Shown here piece after piece: positions 8,588 to 18,426 of a stretch of DNA of 64,000 bases. Source of the DNA: Chryseobacterium sp. FP211-J200 (lineage in GTDB: Bacteria; Bacteroidota; Bacteroidia; Flavobacteriales; Weeksellaceae); contig NZ_LSHB01000014.1 of NCBI RefSeq assembly GCF_001643375.1, positions 1 through 64,000 of the forward strand. Direction: 5' to 3'. The position numbers were made by a program, and so were the translations under genes. How positions within the stretch are numbered: the stretch's first letter is position 1; the number at the start of each line of letters is the position of its first letter. The notes under the pieces were generated by a model. It worked only from the letters and a program-made list of their open reading frames with translations, was not told the origin of the DNA and searched no databases.

Positions 8588-9874
8588 ATGTCAGATAACA
8601 AAGTTATATTAAATTACGACGGGAAAAGTTTCGAGTATCCGATCGTAGATAGTACTATCGGAGACAGAGGAATTGATATTTCCAAATTGAGAGACCAAAC
8701 GGGATTGATCACTTTGGATCTTGGTTACAAAAACACAGGTGCTACCATTAGTGAAATTACTTACCTAGACGGTGATAAAGGAGAATTGTTATACAGAGGT
8801 TATCCTATCGAGCAGATCGCAGAGAAATCTAATTTTACGGAAGTAATGTACCTATTGCTTCACGGAGAATTACCTAAAACAGAGCAGTTCAATAATTTTG
8901 AAAGTAGCATCAAAAAATATAATTTTGTTGCAGATGAGCTTAAAAAACTGATCGATGTTTTCCCTCGTTCTGCGCATCCAATGGGCGTTTTGTCTTCTTT
9001 GACTTCCGCATTGACAGCTTTCAACCCGAAAGCGGTAGATGTAAAATCTAAAGAAGAATTGGACTATGCATCAGAATTGATGATCGCAAAATTCTCGCAC
9101 CTTTGCGCTTGGACTTACAGAAAAACTCAAGGCTTACCAATTAACCATGGAGATAATAGTCTTAACTATGTTGAGAACTTCTACAAGATGGCATTCAGAT
9201 TACCTAATGAAGAGTTCAATATGGATCCTGTAGTAGTTGCTGCTTTGGATAAATTGTTGATCCTGCACGCAGATCACGAGCAAAACTGTTCTACTTCTAC
9301 TGTAAGAATGGTTGGTTCTGCTCATACAGGTTTGTTTGCTTCTATTTCTGCAGGTGTTTCTGCACTTTGGGGACCACTTCACGGAGGTGCAAACCAAGCC
9401 GTTATCGAAATGTTAGAATTGATTGAAAAAGACGGCGGTGACGTTAACAAATGGGTGGCAAAAGCAAAAGATAAAAACGACAGCTTCAGATTGATGGGCT
9501 TTGGACACAGAGTTTACAAAAACTTTGACCCAAGAGCAAAAATTATCAAAAAAGCAGCAGACGATATCTTAGGAAAATTAGGAATCCAAGATAAAGCGCT
9601 TGACATTGCAATGCAGTTGGAAAAAGTAGCTTTGGAAGACGAATACTTCATCGAAAGAAAATTATATCCAAACGTAGATTTCTATTCTGGAATCATCTAC
9701 AGAGCGTTAGGAATTCCTACAGAAATGTTCACAGTAATGTTTGCATTAGGAAGATTGCCAGGATGGATCGCTCAATGGAGAGAAATGAGATTGAAAGGTG
9801 ATCCGATCGGAAGACCAAGACAGATCTACCAAGGTTCTCAAGAAAGAGATTATCTTGACATCAAAAGCAGATAA
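8588..9874 (+). CDS. gltA: Citrate synthase
   Basis: A 428-residue type II (hexameric-type) citrate synthase that condenses oxaloacetate and acetyl-CoA. An N-terminal beta domain precedes GLITLDLGYKNTG and the DGDKGELLYRGYPIEQ signature. Catalytic segments are LILHADHEQNCSTSTVR, GPLHGGANQAVIEML (active His) and MGFGHRVYKNFDPRA, with the acid-base residue in the following helix; GRLPGWIAQWREM lies near the C-terminus. It starts at ATG 8588 and is flanked by a palindrome-bearing promoter and a strong terminator, so it is monocistronic. Confidence 0.97.
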   Translation: MSDNKVILNYDGKSFEYPIVDSTIGDRGIDISKLRDQTGLITLDLGYKNTGATISEITYLDGDKGELLYRGYPIEQIAEKSNFTEVMYLLLHGELPKTEQFNNFESSIKKYNFVADELKKLIDVFPRSAHPMGVLSSLTSALTAFNPKAVDVKSKEELDYASELMIAKFSHLCAWTYRKTQGLPINHGDNSLNYVENFYKMAFRLPNEEFNMDPVVVAALDKLLILHADHEQNCSTSTVRMVGSAHTGLFASISAGVSALWGPLHGGANQAVIEMLELIEKDGGDVNKWVAKAKDKNDSFRLMGFGHRVYKNFDPRAKIIKKAADDILGKLGIQDKALDIAMQLEKVALEDEYFIERKLYPNVDFYSGIIYRALGIPTEMFTVMFALGRLPGWIAQWREMRLKGDPIGRPRQIYQGSQERDYLDIKSR

Positions 9875-9894
9875 TATCTTTTTTAAATAAAATT

Positions 9895-9932
9895 AATAAT
9901 CCCCGAAACATAGCTTTTGGGGATTATTTTTT
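9895..9932 (+). terminator. Terminator downstream of gltA
   Basis: AATAATCCCC (9895-9904) and GGGGATTATT (9919-9928) make a 10-bp perfect stem followed by T-residues. Confidence 0.88.
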
Positions 9933-10023
9933 GGTAACAACTGATAACCGGAAGGCAAAACAATTTAATATATTCTTAAAACAGATATTATTCCTGAATC
10001 TTCGCTTATTGCAAAGCTTTAAT

Positions 10024-10031
10024 TATATTTG
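10024..10031 (+). promoter_or_regulatory. -7 promoter element for the DDAH-like gene
   Basis: TATATTTG matches TAnnTTTG and lies 16 bases before ATG 10048. This argues against the in-frame upstream codon near 9931 being the real start, because that codon would lie upstream of the promoter. Confidence 0.5.
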
Positions 10032-10047
10032 CGACACTTACATTTTT

Positions 10048-10968
10048 ATGGCAATTGATCTTAATATTAAAAACGAAACGGGAAAACTAAAGTCTGTAGT
10101 TCTTGGGCAACCAAAATCCAACGGACCGATTCCTACACTCGCAGAAAGCTATGATGCAAAATCATACAACACGATTGAAAATAATATCTATCCGAAAGAG
10201 GAAGATATTGTCTTCGAAATGTCAGAATTTGAGAAAGTTCTGAAGAAATATGATGTTGAGGTTTTCCGTCCGAAGATCATCAAGGATTACAACCAGGTTT
10301 TTGCCCGTGATGTTGCTTTCGTGATCGAAGATAAAATGATCATTTCCAATATCATCCCAGATCGTGCAGATGAGCAGGAAGCTTACCGTCACATCATCGA
10401 CAAAGTATCCTGGAGAAACGTCATCAACCTGCCGGAAAAAGCACACATTGAAGGTGGCGATGTCATCGTTTGGGACGAATTCCTATTTGTAGGAACAAGT
10501 TACAGCCCGGATTACAGAAATCTAAAAACCGCCAGAACCAACGAATATGCCATAGAAATCCTAAAAGAATATTTCCCGAAAAAGAGAATTATCGATTTGG
10601 ATTTAAAGAAAAGCGACACCAAACCTTACGAAGGCATTTTACATTTGGATTGTACTTTCAACCCGATAGGTGAAGACAAATGTGTGATATACAAAAATGG
10701 ATTTGTGGACGAAGATGATTACCAATTGGTTCTCGATATTTTTGGTGAAGAAAATTGCTTCAATATCAATGACGAAGAGATGTTCCAAATGTTCCCAAAT
10801 GTCTTCTCAATCGCGCCAGATGTTGTGGTTTCAGACAAAGCCTTCACAAGAATGAATGACCATTTTCGTAACGAATGGGGAATTACCGTTGAAGAAATTC
10901 CGTATAGAGAAATTTCCAAAATGGGTGGATTGTTGAGATGTTCTACTTTGCCTTTGGTAAGAGAGTAA
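10048..10968 (+). CDS. Dimethylarginine dimethylaminohydrolase-family amidinohydrolase
   Basis: About 306 residues, starting MAIDLNIKNETGKLKS. The frame is open upstream to 9931, but that part looks non-coding and contains the -7 element, so I choose ATG 10048. It is a five-bladed pentein of the amidinotransferase/arginine deiminase superfamily: FARDVAFVIED supplies substrate-binding acids, EGGDVIVWDEF follows, the catalytic His is in LHLDCTFNPIG and the nucleophilic Cys near the C-terminus is in GGLLRCSTLPL. Such enzymes hydrolyse guanidines such as dimethylarginine or arginine to citrulline, or transfer amidino groups. The CtlX gene follows 40 bases later, so the two likely act in one arginine/citrulline-related route. 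Exact substrate is uncertain. Confidence 0.85.
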   Translation: MAIDLNIKNETGKLKSVVLGQPKSNGPIPTLAESYDAKSYNTIENNIYPKEEDIVFEMSEFEKVLKKYDVEVFRPKIIKDYNQVFARDVAFVIEDKMIISNIIPDRADEQEAYRHIIDKVSWRNVINLPEKAHIEGGDVIVWDEFLFVGTSYSPDYRNLKTARTNEYAIEILKEYFPKKRIIDLDLKKSDTKPYEGILHLDCTFNPIGEDKCVIYKNGFVDEDDYQLVLDIFGEENCFNINDEEMFQMFPNVFSIAPDVVVSDKAFTRMNDHFRNEWGITVEEIPYREISKMGGLLRCSTLPLVRE

Positions 10969-11008
10969 TTATTTTAATCGTTTAATTATTTAATCATTTA
11001 ATTTTAAA

Positions 11009-11926
11009 ATGCAGACTACAGATACAGTTCTAATGATAGAGCCCATTGCTTTCGGATTCAACGAGCAAACGGCGGTTAACAATTATTTTCAGGTCCAGCA
11101 GGAAGGAAATGTGCAGGAAAAAGCCTTACAGGAATTCAATGCTTTTGTTGAAAAACTGAGAGCGAAAGGCATCAACGTCATCACTATAAAAGATACGATT
11201 GATCCGAAAGCACCAGATTCTATCTTCCCAAATAATTGGGTGAGTTTTCACCAAGATGGGAAAGTTGTCTTGTATCCGATGTTTGCAGAAAACCGACGTT
11301 TGGAAAGACGAGAGGATATCATCGATCACATCAAAGAACAATTTGATGTCAAAGAAGTCATCGATTATTCTAAAATTGAAAACGAGAAAAAATATCTGGA
11401 AGGAACCGGAAGTATAATTTTCGACCACGATAATAAAATCGCTTACGGGTCGGTTTCGTTGAGGTTGGATGAGGAACTTTTTAGAAAATTCTGTAGCGAG
11501 TTTGGATTTACGCCAGTCGTTTTTCATTCTTATCAAACTGCCGGAGAAGAAAGACTTCCGATTTATCATACCAACGTTATGATGTGTGTTGCAGACAAGT
11601 TTGTCGTGATCTGTCTAGATTGTATCGATGATGAAACTGAAAGACAAAACGTCATTGATTCCATCAAAAATTGCGGAAAAGAATTGATAGAAATCTCCGA
11701 AGACCAAATGCAGAATTTTGCTGGAAATATGCTTCAAGTTCAGAATAATTCAGGCGAAAAATTCTTGGTGATGAGCCAAAGTGCGTACAGATCTTTAAAA
11801 CCTGAACAGGTTTCTGCTATTGAAAAATATTGCGAAATCATCTACTCCGATCTGGAAACCATAGAAACCAACGGTGGCGGAAGTGCCCGATGCATGTTGG
11901 CCGAGGTTTTCTTGCCGAAGAAATAG
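11009..11926 (+). CDS. ctlX: Arginine deiminase-related hydrolase, citrulline utilization protein CtlX
   Basis: A 305-residue pentein-fold protein. MIEPIAFGFNEQTAVNNYFQ at the N-terminus, DSIFPNNWVSFHQDG, YLEGTGSIIFDHDNKIAYG and YHTNVMMCVADKFVV carry the conserved acids and His, and the C-terminal GGGSARCMLAEVF carries the nucleophilic Cys. This is the CtlX pattern; the Francisella member is linked to citrulline use. It is cytosolic. It follows the DDAH-like paralogue on the same strand across an AT-rich repeat-like spacer. I infer a joint role in guanidino or citrulline metabolism. Confidence 0.87.
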   Translation: MQTTDTVLMIEPIAFGFNEQTAVNNYFQVQQEGNVQEKALQEFNAFVEKLRAKGINVITIKDTIDPKAPDSIFPNNWVSFHQDGKVVLYPMFAENRRLERREDIIDHIKEQFDVKEVIDYSKIENEKKYLEGTGSIIFDHDNKIAYGSVSLRLDEELFRKFCSEFGFTPVVFHSYQTAGEERLPIYHTNVMMCVADKFVVICLDCIDDETERQNVIDSIKNCGKELIEISEDQMQNFAGNMLQVQNNSGEKFLVMSQSAYRSLKPEQVSAIEKYCEIIYSDLETIETNGGGSARCMLAEVFLPKK

Positions 11927-11946
11927 AATTTATCTAAATAGAAATC

Positions 11947-11980
11947 AAAAATCCCGGACAGTGTTGTCTGGGATTTTCTT
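11947..11980. terminator. Bidirectional terminator after ctlX
   Basis: AAAATCCCGGACA and TGTCTGGGATTTT form a 13-pair stem (one G-T pair) with a GTGT loop, followed by T residues. It lies between ctlX and the convergent beta-barrel gene. Confidence 0.9.
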
Positions 11981-12012
11981 TTTGAAAAAATTTAACGTGA
12001 TATATAATGTAG

Positions 12013-14274
12013 TTATCTGGTGCGGTTTTTTATGTCTTTGTCTGCGCTGTCGATATCTCTTATTTTCTGAACTTTCTTGTTCCCGAAATTATAAGTGATG
12101 CTAAAGTTTATGCTTTGATTATATTGGTTTTGATTGATGTAATTGAAGTTTCCATTTTCCTGCTGGTCGGTGATCACTACTTTGTTCGTTTTCAGAATAT
12201 CAAATAGTTCCAGATTGAATGTCCAGTCGTTCCAGACTTTTTTGATGCTTGTGTCAAGGCTCATCAATGATCTCAGATAACCGATCTCGATCTGCTGATT
12301 GTCTACGTACCAATAGTTGACGCCAAGGAACCAAGTTTTATTTTTGTCTAATCTTATGGTGTTATTGGTCTGAATTAATAAGCTGTTTGATTTGATCTTA
12401 TTGACATAATCCGGGAAGACATCGCCTGTTATCGGATCGGTGTTCAGGAATCCGTTGTTTACATTTCTCTGGACACCAATGTTGAAATTGGTTGTCAGAT
12501 ATTGTTTGAAGAAGTTCTTCTGCATTCCCAACATGGCGGACATCTCTTGTCTATCTCCGAAGTTGGTACGGATGTATCTCAATTCTTTCGTCGCAACACC
12601 ATCCTTCACGATCTCTCTTTGAAGCGGAACTTGCGTGATCACATCTTTCGACAATGAATGATTTACAATAAAGAAATAGGAATTCTTAAACATGTAAGTG
12701 AACTCATTCGTGTAAACCGAAGATGCTTTTACAAAAGGATTATTCTGGGTATAATTCACATAGGTCAAGATGTTTTTCACAGGATTCAGTTCCCAGAAAC
12801 TTGGTCTTCTCATTCTGCTGGAGAAAGCGTAGGAGATATTGTTTTTGTCGTTGATCGCATAATTAATGCTAACGTAGGGCAACAGATTGTTGTAATTTCT
12901 TTCGATATTACTGAAATCGGAATTGTCAGATTTCCCCACACTATTGGTGATCTCATACCTGGAGCCAATTTTTCCGGAGAACTTATCAGAGAATTTCTTT
13001 TCAAACGTCAGATAGGCACCATAGATATTTTCGTCGTAGATGAAGTGGTTTGGATTGGAAGAAGGGATGGTAGAAACTAGATTTCCGTTAGCGTTATAAT
13101 TGTAAATGAATGTGTCACTTTTAGTATCATTGTCCGTTTTGGTCTTATTGAAATTTCCTCCGACAGAAACTGTGAGATCATTTTTAAACTTCTTGATGTA
13201 ATCACCCAGGAAAGAAAAATTGTTGATGATCTGAGGTGTGCTTTGTGTGATCTGCACCATTCGGTTTCCAATAGTCTGGATTGCGTCCGAATTATAAGTT
13301 ATGTTATCCGCATTTTGGAATCTCTTATAATTAAGATAAGCGGCGTTCAAGTTCAGTTTGCTACCTAAGGTATCCGTTTTCCATTCATAGTTCAAGTTCA
13401 CAGAATTGTTGTAAGAACGGGAGTTTTCCAAGTTTTTTGTGTAGTTGTAAAGAGTCTTTTTAATTCCCGCTGAATCCGATTTCACCGTATTGAAAAGATT
13501 GGATGTAGAGCCGTTGCTTTTATTTGCCCAGGAGTTGTAGGTCAAAGCCAAATTGCTATTGTCATTCAATTGATAATCAATATTTAAGTAGCCGCCAAGA
13601 TTTTTATTGGGATCAGAAACTCGGCCTTCGGATTGATTGCTAGATCGGTCATTTCCATTTCTCAAAATATAATATTGCTCCTGGATATTTTGACTGGTAT
13701 TGATGTTGGAACTGATTCCCAATTTGTCTTTTCTATAATTAATGGAAAGTCCAGCGTAAGAAGAGTTGTAATAACTTTGGGAATTTCCCATTCTTAGATT
13801 GCCATTCAGTCCATCGGTCATTTTTTTCTTCAGAACGATGTTGATGATCCCGTCAGAAGATTCTACCTGATATTCACTTCCGGGAAGCGTGATCACTTCG
13901 ATTTTTTGAATATTTTCAGCTGGTGTATTTTTCAAAAATTGAGTTAAAGACTCAGCATCCATATTGGTTTTTCTTCCATTAATGAAAATGACCGCGTTGT
14001 TCTTTCCAATGATCTTCAAAGTTTAATCGTCGGTAGAAGAGACCAAAGGTGTTTGTTTCAAGATGTTGAAGGCTGTATTTCCTTTTGCAACTGGAGACGC
14101 TGCAACGTCATAGACAAATCGGTCACTTTCCTTTTTGAAGACTTGTTTTGTGATGGTGACAGCTTCGATATTTTTGGTCGCGGCAGAATCTGTTTTAGGC
14201 TTTTCCTGAGCGTTCAGATAGATTCCTGAGACGAGACTTAATCCTAAAAATAGTTTTGTATTGAGAGTTTTCAT
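12013..14274 (-). pseudogene. Outer-membrane beta-barrel (TonB-dependent receptor-like) gene with in-frame stop
   Basis: Two same-frame parts make one receptor of about 753 codons: 14274-14026 encodes a signal peptide and AVTITKQVFKKESDRFVYDV, and the part below 14022 encodes the plug-like segment and the barrel. They are split by one TAA at 14023-14025. The upstream paralogue reads SSTDGKVFKIMGK where this gene reads SSTDD-stop-TLKIIGK, so a lysine codon AAA changed to TAA would explain it. There is no frameshift. A TTG just after the stop could restart translation but would give a product without a signal peptide. The rest looks well conserved, ending in a barrel strand and KNRTR. Either the gene is recently inactivated, or the stop is a sequencing error. 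Confidence 0.85.
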
Positions 14275-14308
14275 AATTTATTTTTTATAGTTAAGTTTCT
14301 GATTTTTA

Positions 14309-16522
14309 TTAAGTTCTGGACTTGATGGCATCGTTCGCAGATTTCACTTCTCTTGCTTTTTTCAGCTTTTGATTTCCGAAGTTGTACGTCACATTGATGT
14401 TCAATTCTCTTCCATATTTGAAGCTTCTCACACTGTTATAACTTCCATTGGATTGTACAGTTCTGATGTCATCGATGTTAGAATTCAGGATATCATTCAC
14501 TTCTACCAGGAAGGTGAAATTCCCCATGATCTTCTTGATGTTTAAGTCAAGACTTTGTTGTGTGTGGAGTTTTCCAATTTCCATTTCTCTTGATGGCATT
14601 AGCCAGTAATTAACGCCCAAATACCAATCTTTTTTCGATGAAAGTCTGACCATATTGTTGGCCTGGTAGAACATGTTCAGTGTTTTTACATTAATTGAGT
14701 AAGGTTGTAGTATTTCTGTAACACCTTCAATGGGTTGCGAGGTTGGATCTTTCGTTACACCTCCGGAGATGGTTGCATATTCAAAATTAGCTGAGTAGTT
14801 GGTTGTCCAGATGTCGCTAAACCAGGCTTTGTTCATTCCCAAGGTCAATCCCAATTGTTTGTTGTTCCCATAATTGGTTCGGATATATCTCAAGAACTTG
14901 GTCTCTTCACCAGTTTCATTATTGATCATTGTTCCTTGAAGTGGCAACTGGCTGTAAGCATTTTCCGCAAAGTTGAAACTAAAATTAGCATAGAAAGCAT
15001 TTTTGTACATATAATTGATCTCCTGATTATAATTCTTGGAAGCCTGCATAAAAGGATTGTTCTGAATATAATTGGTCGGCGTAAAGTAAGTTCTGGAAGG
15101 ATTCAGCTGTCCAAAACCTGGTCTTCTCACTCTGCTTGAGAAGCTGTAGCTGATATTGTGGTTATCATTGATGGCATAATTCAAAGTCGCGTAAGGTAAA
15201 AGGTTATTGTAATTTCTTTCAAAACCAATGTCAGATTTCCCTACAACATCGCCTGTGCTGATTGTAGCTTCGAACCTTGTTCCCAATTTTCCACTGAATT
15301 TTTCAGAGAATTTTCTCTCGTAAGTAGCGTAAGCACCAATGATATTTTCTTTGTAGATGAAGTGGTTGGAAAGGTTGGTGTTATTAATGAAACTCGTTCC
15401 GTCAAAATCATTTTGTCTGGTATCACTGTCGGTATTAGTGAAGTTATAGCTCGTTCCGACAGCGAAAGTGCTTTCATTTCTGAATTTCTTGATGTAATCG
15501 ATATTCGCTGCGTAATTGTTAATAATTTGAGGGACAGCTTGTTGGAAAGCGCTGTATCTGCTTTCGCTAGACAAAGGAAAGGTTTCACCAAGACTTTTTT
15601 TATCTCTGTTAAACCACAAGTAGGAAATGTTTGAAGTTAATTTACTTCCCAGTGTATCGGTTTTGATTTCATAATTAAGATTGAAGTTGTGGTTTCTGGT
15701 TTGCGCATCTTCTCTGTTGATCGTTCTGTTAGAAAGTACGCCATTTTCGATATTCGTCATATCCAACACAGAACCGAAACTCTTGTTGTAACGCATATTA
15801 TAACTGAATCCAAGGTTCTGATTCTTATTGATCTCATAATCGATATTGATGTTTCCGCCGTAATTTTTGTTCGGATCATCCATCGTTCCGTAAGAATCAT
15901 TGCTAAAAGTAGAATCGCCGTTGGTCAATGTATACTTTTCTCTTTCTCTGTAACTTCCCATGTTGAAGTTGGAATTGAAAGACCATTTGTTCTGTCTCGC
16001 ATTCACGGCTATTCCGGAAGAAGGATTGTTGTAAAAACTTTGGCTGTTGTTCATTTTCAAAGTGCCGTTGTAGCCATTCGTTTTTGACTTTTTCATCACA
16101 ATGTTGATCACGCCTTCATTTGCCTCAACCTGGAACTCACTTCCGGGAACAGTTACAACTTCTATTTTCTGGATATTTTCTGAAGGTGTATTTTTCAACA
16201 TTTCTGTAATTGCTTCAGCATCCATCAGTGTTCTTTTTCCATTGATGTAAAAAACAACGCTGGATTTTCCCATGATCTTGAAAACTTTTCCGTCTGTGCT
16301 GGACAACATTGGTGTCTGCTGCAAAAGATTAAAAGAGTTCGTTCCTTTTGCGATAGGAGAGTTGGCAACATCGTAAACAAAGCGGTCAGATTTTTTCTGA
16401 AAAACTTTTTTATTAAGTTTTACTTCCTCTATACTTTTTGTTTTTGTTGAATCCATTTTGGTTTGCTGAGCAGAAACCATTCCTGCGAAAAATATAGCGG
16501 CGATGAGAAAATTGGCTTTCAT
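14309..16522 (-). CDS. Outer-membrane beta-barrel family protein (TonB-dependent receptor-like)
   Basis: A 737-residue exported protein with a signal peptide (residues 1-18, cleaved after VSAQ). It lacks the N-terminal CarboxypepD_reg-like domain common in SusC-type receptors. A plug-like domain follows directly, with RFVYDVANSPIAKG, VVFYINGKRTLMDAEAITEM and IQKIEVVTVPGSEFQVEA, then a long beta-barrel of alternating aromatic strands ending in a NVTYNFGNQK strand. Relatives belong to the OMP_b-brl_3 group, thought to move substrates across the outer membrane with TonB. The substrate is unknown. It is 34 bases upstream of a close paralogue that carries a nonsense codon, so this is the functional copy of a tandem duplication. 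Confidence 0.85.
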   Translation of the reverse strand: MKANFLIAAIFFAGMVSAQQTKMDSTKTKSIEEVKLNKKVFQKKSDRFVYDVANSPIAKGTNSFNLLQQTPMLSSTDGKVFKIMGKSSVVFYINGKRTLMDAEAITEMLKNTPSENIQKIEVVTVPGSEFQVEANEGVINIVMKKSKTNGYNGTLKMNNSQSFYNNPSSGIAVNARQNKWSFNSNFNMGSYREREKYTLTNGDSTFSNDSYGTMDDPNKNYGGNINIDYEINKNQNLGFSYNMRYNKSFGSVLDMTNIENGVLSNRTINREDAQTRNHNFNLNYEIKTDTLGSKLTSNISYLWFNRDKKSLGETFPLSSESRYSAFQQAVPQIINNYAANIDYIKKFRNESTFAVGTSYNFTNTDSDTRQNDFDGTSFINNTNLSNHFIYKENIIGAYATYERKFSEKFSGKLGTRFEATISTGDVVGKSDIGFERNYNNLLPYATLNYAINDNHNISYSFSSRVRRPGFGQLNPSRTYFTPTNYIQNNPFMQASKNYNQEINYMYKNAFYANFSFNFAENAYSQLPLQGTMINNETGEETKFLRYIRTNYGNNKQLGLTLGMNKAWFSDIWTTNYSANFEYATISGGVTKDPTSQPIEGVTEILQPYSINVKTLNMFYQANNMVRLSSKKDWYLGVNYWLMPSREMEIGKLHTQQSLDLNIKKIMGNFTFLVEVNDILNSNIDDIRTVQSNGSYNSVRSFKYGRELNINVTYNFGNQKLKKAREVKSANDAIKSRT

Positions 16523-16730
16523 GATGTTTTAAGTTTGAGTAGTTTGTAATTCTTACTATTTAATATTGCAAAGATATATTATAATTTAAGTATTATGCAA
16601 TACAAAGTAGTAAATAAAAAATATTTTATATTTTAAAGTGTTGATTTACAGCAATAAAAATTTCTACTCAGTTTATAGATTAGACAATTGAAACTCAATT
16701 TTCATTACATTAAAAATTAAAATAAACTAA

Positions 16731-16762
16731 AAAAGCCTCTGCAGTTTTTTGCAAAGGCTTAA
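16731..16762 (-). terminator. Terminator downstream of the 2-hydroxyacid dehydrogenase gene
   Basis: AAGCCTCTGCAG and GCAAAGGCTT form an imperfect stem around a T-rich loop; on the minus strand it is followed by TTTTTTAGTTT. It lies in the 286-base spacer between the beta-barrel gene and the dehydrogenase gene, which otherwise shows only AT-rich sequence. Confidence 0.75.
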
Positions 16763-16808
16763 TTTTCCGACCATTGTGAGCGGAATATTTTTTATAATTA
16801 ATGTAATT

Positions 16809-17807
16809 CTAAACTAAAACCGCATTCGGATTTTCAAATTCGTTATTCGCTTCGAAGTTTGAAAGGCTGGTCAACGTAGAAGTCGCAATTTGATGTAACG
16901 CTTCCTCAGTGAAAAAAGCCTGATGCGCCGTCACCAAAACATTCGGGAAACTCATCAGCCTCTGTATCGTATCATCTTCGATGATCGTATGGGAAAGGTC
17001 TCGGAAAAATAATTTTTCTTCCTGCTCATAAACATCGATTCCAAGATAGCCAATATGTTTGGACTTCAAACCGTCGATCACGGCTTTTGTGTCTATCAAT
17101 CCACCACGACTGGTGTTGATGATCATCACATTTTCTTTCATTTTAGAAATCGATTCTTTGTCGATGAGATGATGTGTAGAATCCATCAGCGGACAATGCA
17201 ACGAAATGATATCGGAATCAGAAAGTAGTTTGTCCATTGGAACATACTCGATTCCAAGGTCTTTCAATTCCTGATTTTCGGTAATGTCATAAGCCAGGAT
17301 CTTTGCGCCAAATCCTTTCGCAATTTTCGCAAAAGCAGTTCCGATATTTCCAGTTCCGATCACACCGATCGTCTTTTGATAAAGGTTGAATCCCATCAAT
17401 CCATTCAAGGAAAAATTCTGTTCACGAACTCTGTTGTAAGCTTTGTGCGTTTTTCTGTTCAATGTAAGGATCATCGCCATCGCATGTTCTGCGACCGCTT
17501 CCGGAGAATAGGCAGGAACTCTGGAAACTCTTATTCCCAGACGTTTCGCTGCTTCCAGATCTACATTATTGAAACCGGCACATCTCAAAGCAATATATTT
17601 CACGCCTTTTTTGGACAGCGATTCGAGAACTTCGGCATTCAAAGTGTCATTAACGAAGGCACAAACGGCGTCGGAATGTACTATGACATTCAGAATATGC
17701 GGACCAAGATGTGTTTCGAAATACTCGAGTTCAAACTTGAAATCCTGATTGACTTTGTCAAAGAATTCCTTATCGTAAGGTTTGGTGGAGAAGAAGGTGA
17801 TTTTCAT
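16809..17807 (-). CDS. D-lactate dehydrogenase-like 2-hydroxyacid dehydrogenase
   Basis: A 332-residue D-isomer-specific 2-hydroxyacid dehydrogenase, closest by eye to fermentative LdhA. The N-terminal catalytic domain has KYIALRCAGFNNVDLEAA, whose Arg is in the substrate region. The NAD-binding Rossmann segment is TIGVIGTGNIGTAFAKIAKG. Further motifs are LHCPLMDSTHHLID, INTSRGGLIDTKAVIDGL and the catalytic His in VTAHQAFFTEEA. LdhA makes D-lactate from pyruvate with NADH. Specificity for pyruvate over similar 2-oxoacids is inferred. The gene stands alone, with a terminator at 16731-16762. Confidence 0.9.
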   Translation of the reverse strand: MKITFFSTKPYDKEFFDKVNQDFKFELEYFETHLGPHILNVIVHSDAVCAFVNDTLNAEVLESLSKKGVKYIALRCAGFNNVDLEAAKRLGIRVSRVPAYSPEAVAEHAMAMILTLNRKTHKAYNRVREQNFSLNGLMGFNLYQKTIGVIGTGNIGTAFAKIAKGFGAKILAYDITENQELKDLGIEYVPMDKLLSDSDIISLHCPLMDSTHHLIDKESISKMKENVMIINTSRGGLIDTKAVIDGLKSKHIGYLGIDVYEQEEKLFFRDLSHTIIEDDTIQRLMSFPNVLVTAHQAFFTEEALHQIATSTLTSLSNFEANNEFENPNAVLV

Positions 17808-17949
17808 ATGTAGATATCAATTTTTTCAATGGTCATATGCAATCGCCTGTTTAGTTAGTTCTCTGGTTACTAATTCTGCTAAAGGCGATTTCATTCCTTA
17901 AAGTTAAGAAAATCAGTTGCAAAAAGAAATTTTTACAGGTTGATTTTCA

Positions 17950-18291
17950 TCATTCACCCCGATTTTTCCGGAGCAGTTTTGTCTCTACCCAGATCGTAGC
18001 AAAAGGGAAAAAAGCGGACATCAAAGCGAAAATCGATTCCTCATCATCCCAATCATATATTTTTCTGACCGCAGGCAAAAAGATGAGGTAAAGCGTAAAA
18101 AATAATCCATGGATGCTCCCAACAGTACTGATGTAAATAATTGCAAAGAGGTCTTCTGGCTCATGGCGGATCCAGACCATGGCTGTAAATAGGAAAAACC
18201 AGGAAATAGCTTCTGCAACGCAGATCTGCTTGAACCATTTGATGATCTTTTCTTCCGGATATTTTGAGTAATATTTTTCTACGATGTTCAT
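17950..18291 (-). CDS. DUF3817 small membrane protein
   Basis: A 113-residue protein with three hydrophobic segments: about residues 28-45 (AISWFFLFTAMVWI), 52-78 (IIYISTVGSIHGLFFTLYLIF) and 88-104 (SIFALMSAFFPFATIWVE). The glycine-histidine in GSIHGLFFTLY and the FPFATIWVE ending fit DUF3817, an inner-membrane family of unknown role often found beside metabolic genes. It begins at ATG 18291 and is separated by 135 bases from the exported-protein operon upstream. Confidence 0.8.
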   Translation of the reverse strand: MNIVEKYYSKYPEEKIIKWFKQICVAEAISWFFLFTAMVWIRHEPEDLFAIIYISTVGSIHGLFFTLYLIFLPAVRKIYDWDDEESIFALMSAFFPFATIWVETKLLRKNRGE

Positions 18292-18426
18292 AATAGATGT
18301 GGTGGTAAAGAGAAAGTTGCTTTCTACAAGATCTCACAAAGATAATCAAAACAGAATTGCAGATCAGGGAGCGGCACAAGTCAAATTACACATCGTTAGA
18401 ATTAATTTGCTTTGCAGTTTCTTTTT

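Noticed and set aside
9931-10047. A 39-codon N-terminal extension of the DDAH-like protein
   Set aside because: The extension covers the -7 element and the tail of the gltA terminator, and it does not match the family N-terminus.
12013-14019. A separate 668-residue outer-membrane gene starting at TTG 14019
   Set aside because: The upstream part in the same frame encodes the missing signal peptide and plug, and the paralogue shows that they form one protein. The TTG product would not be exported.
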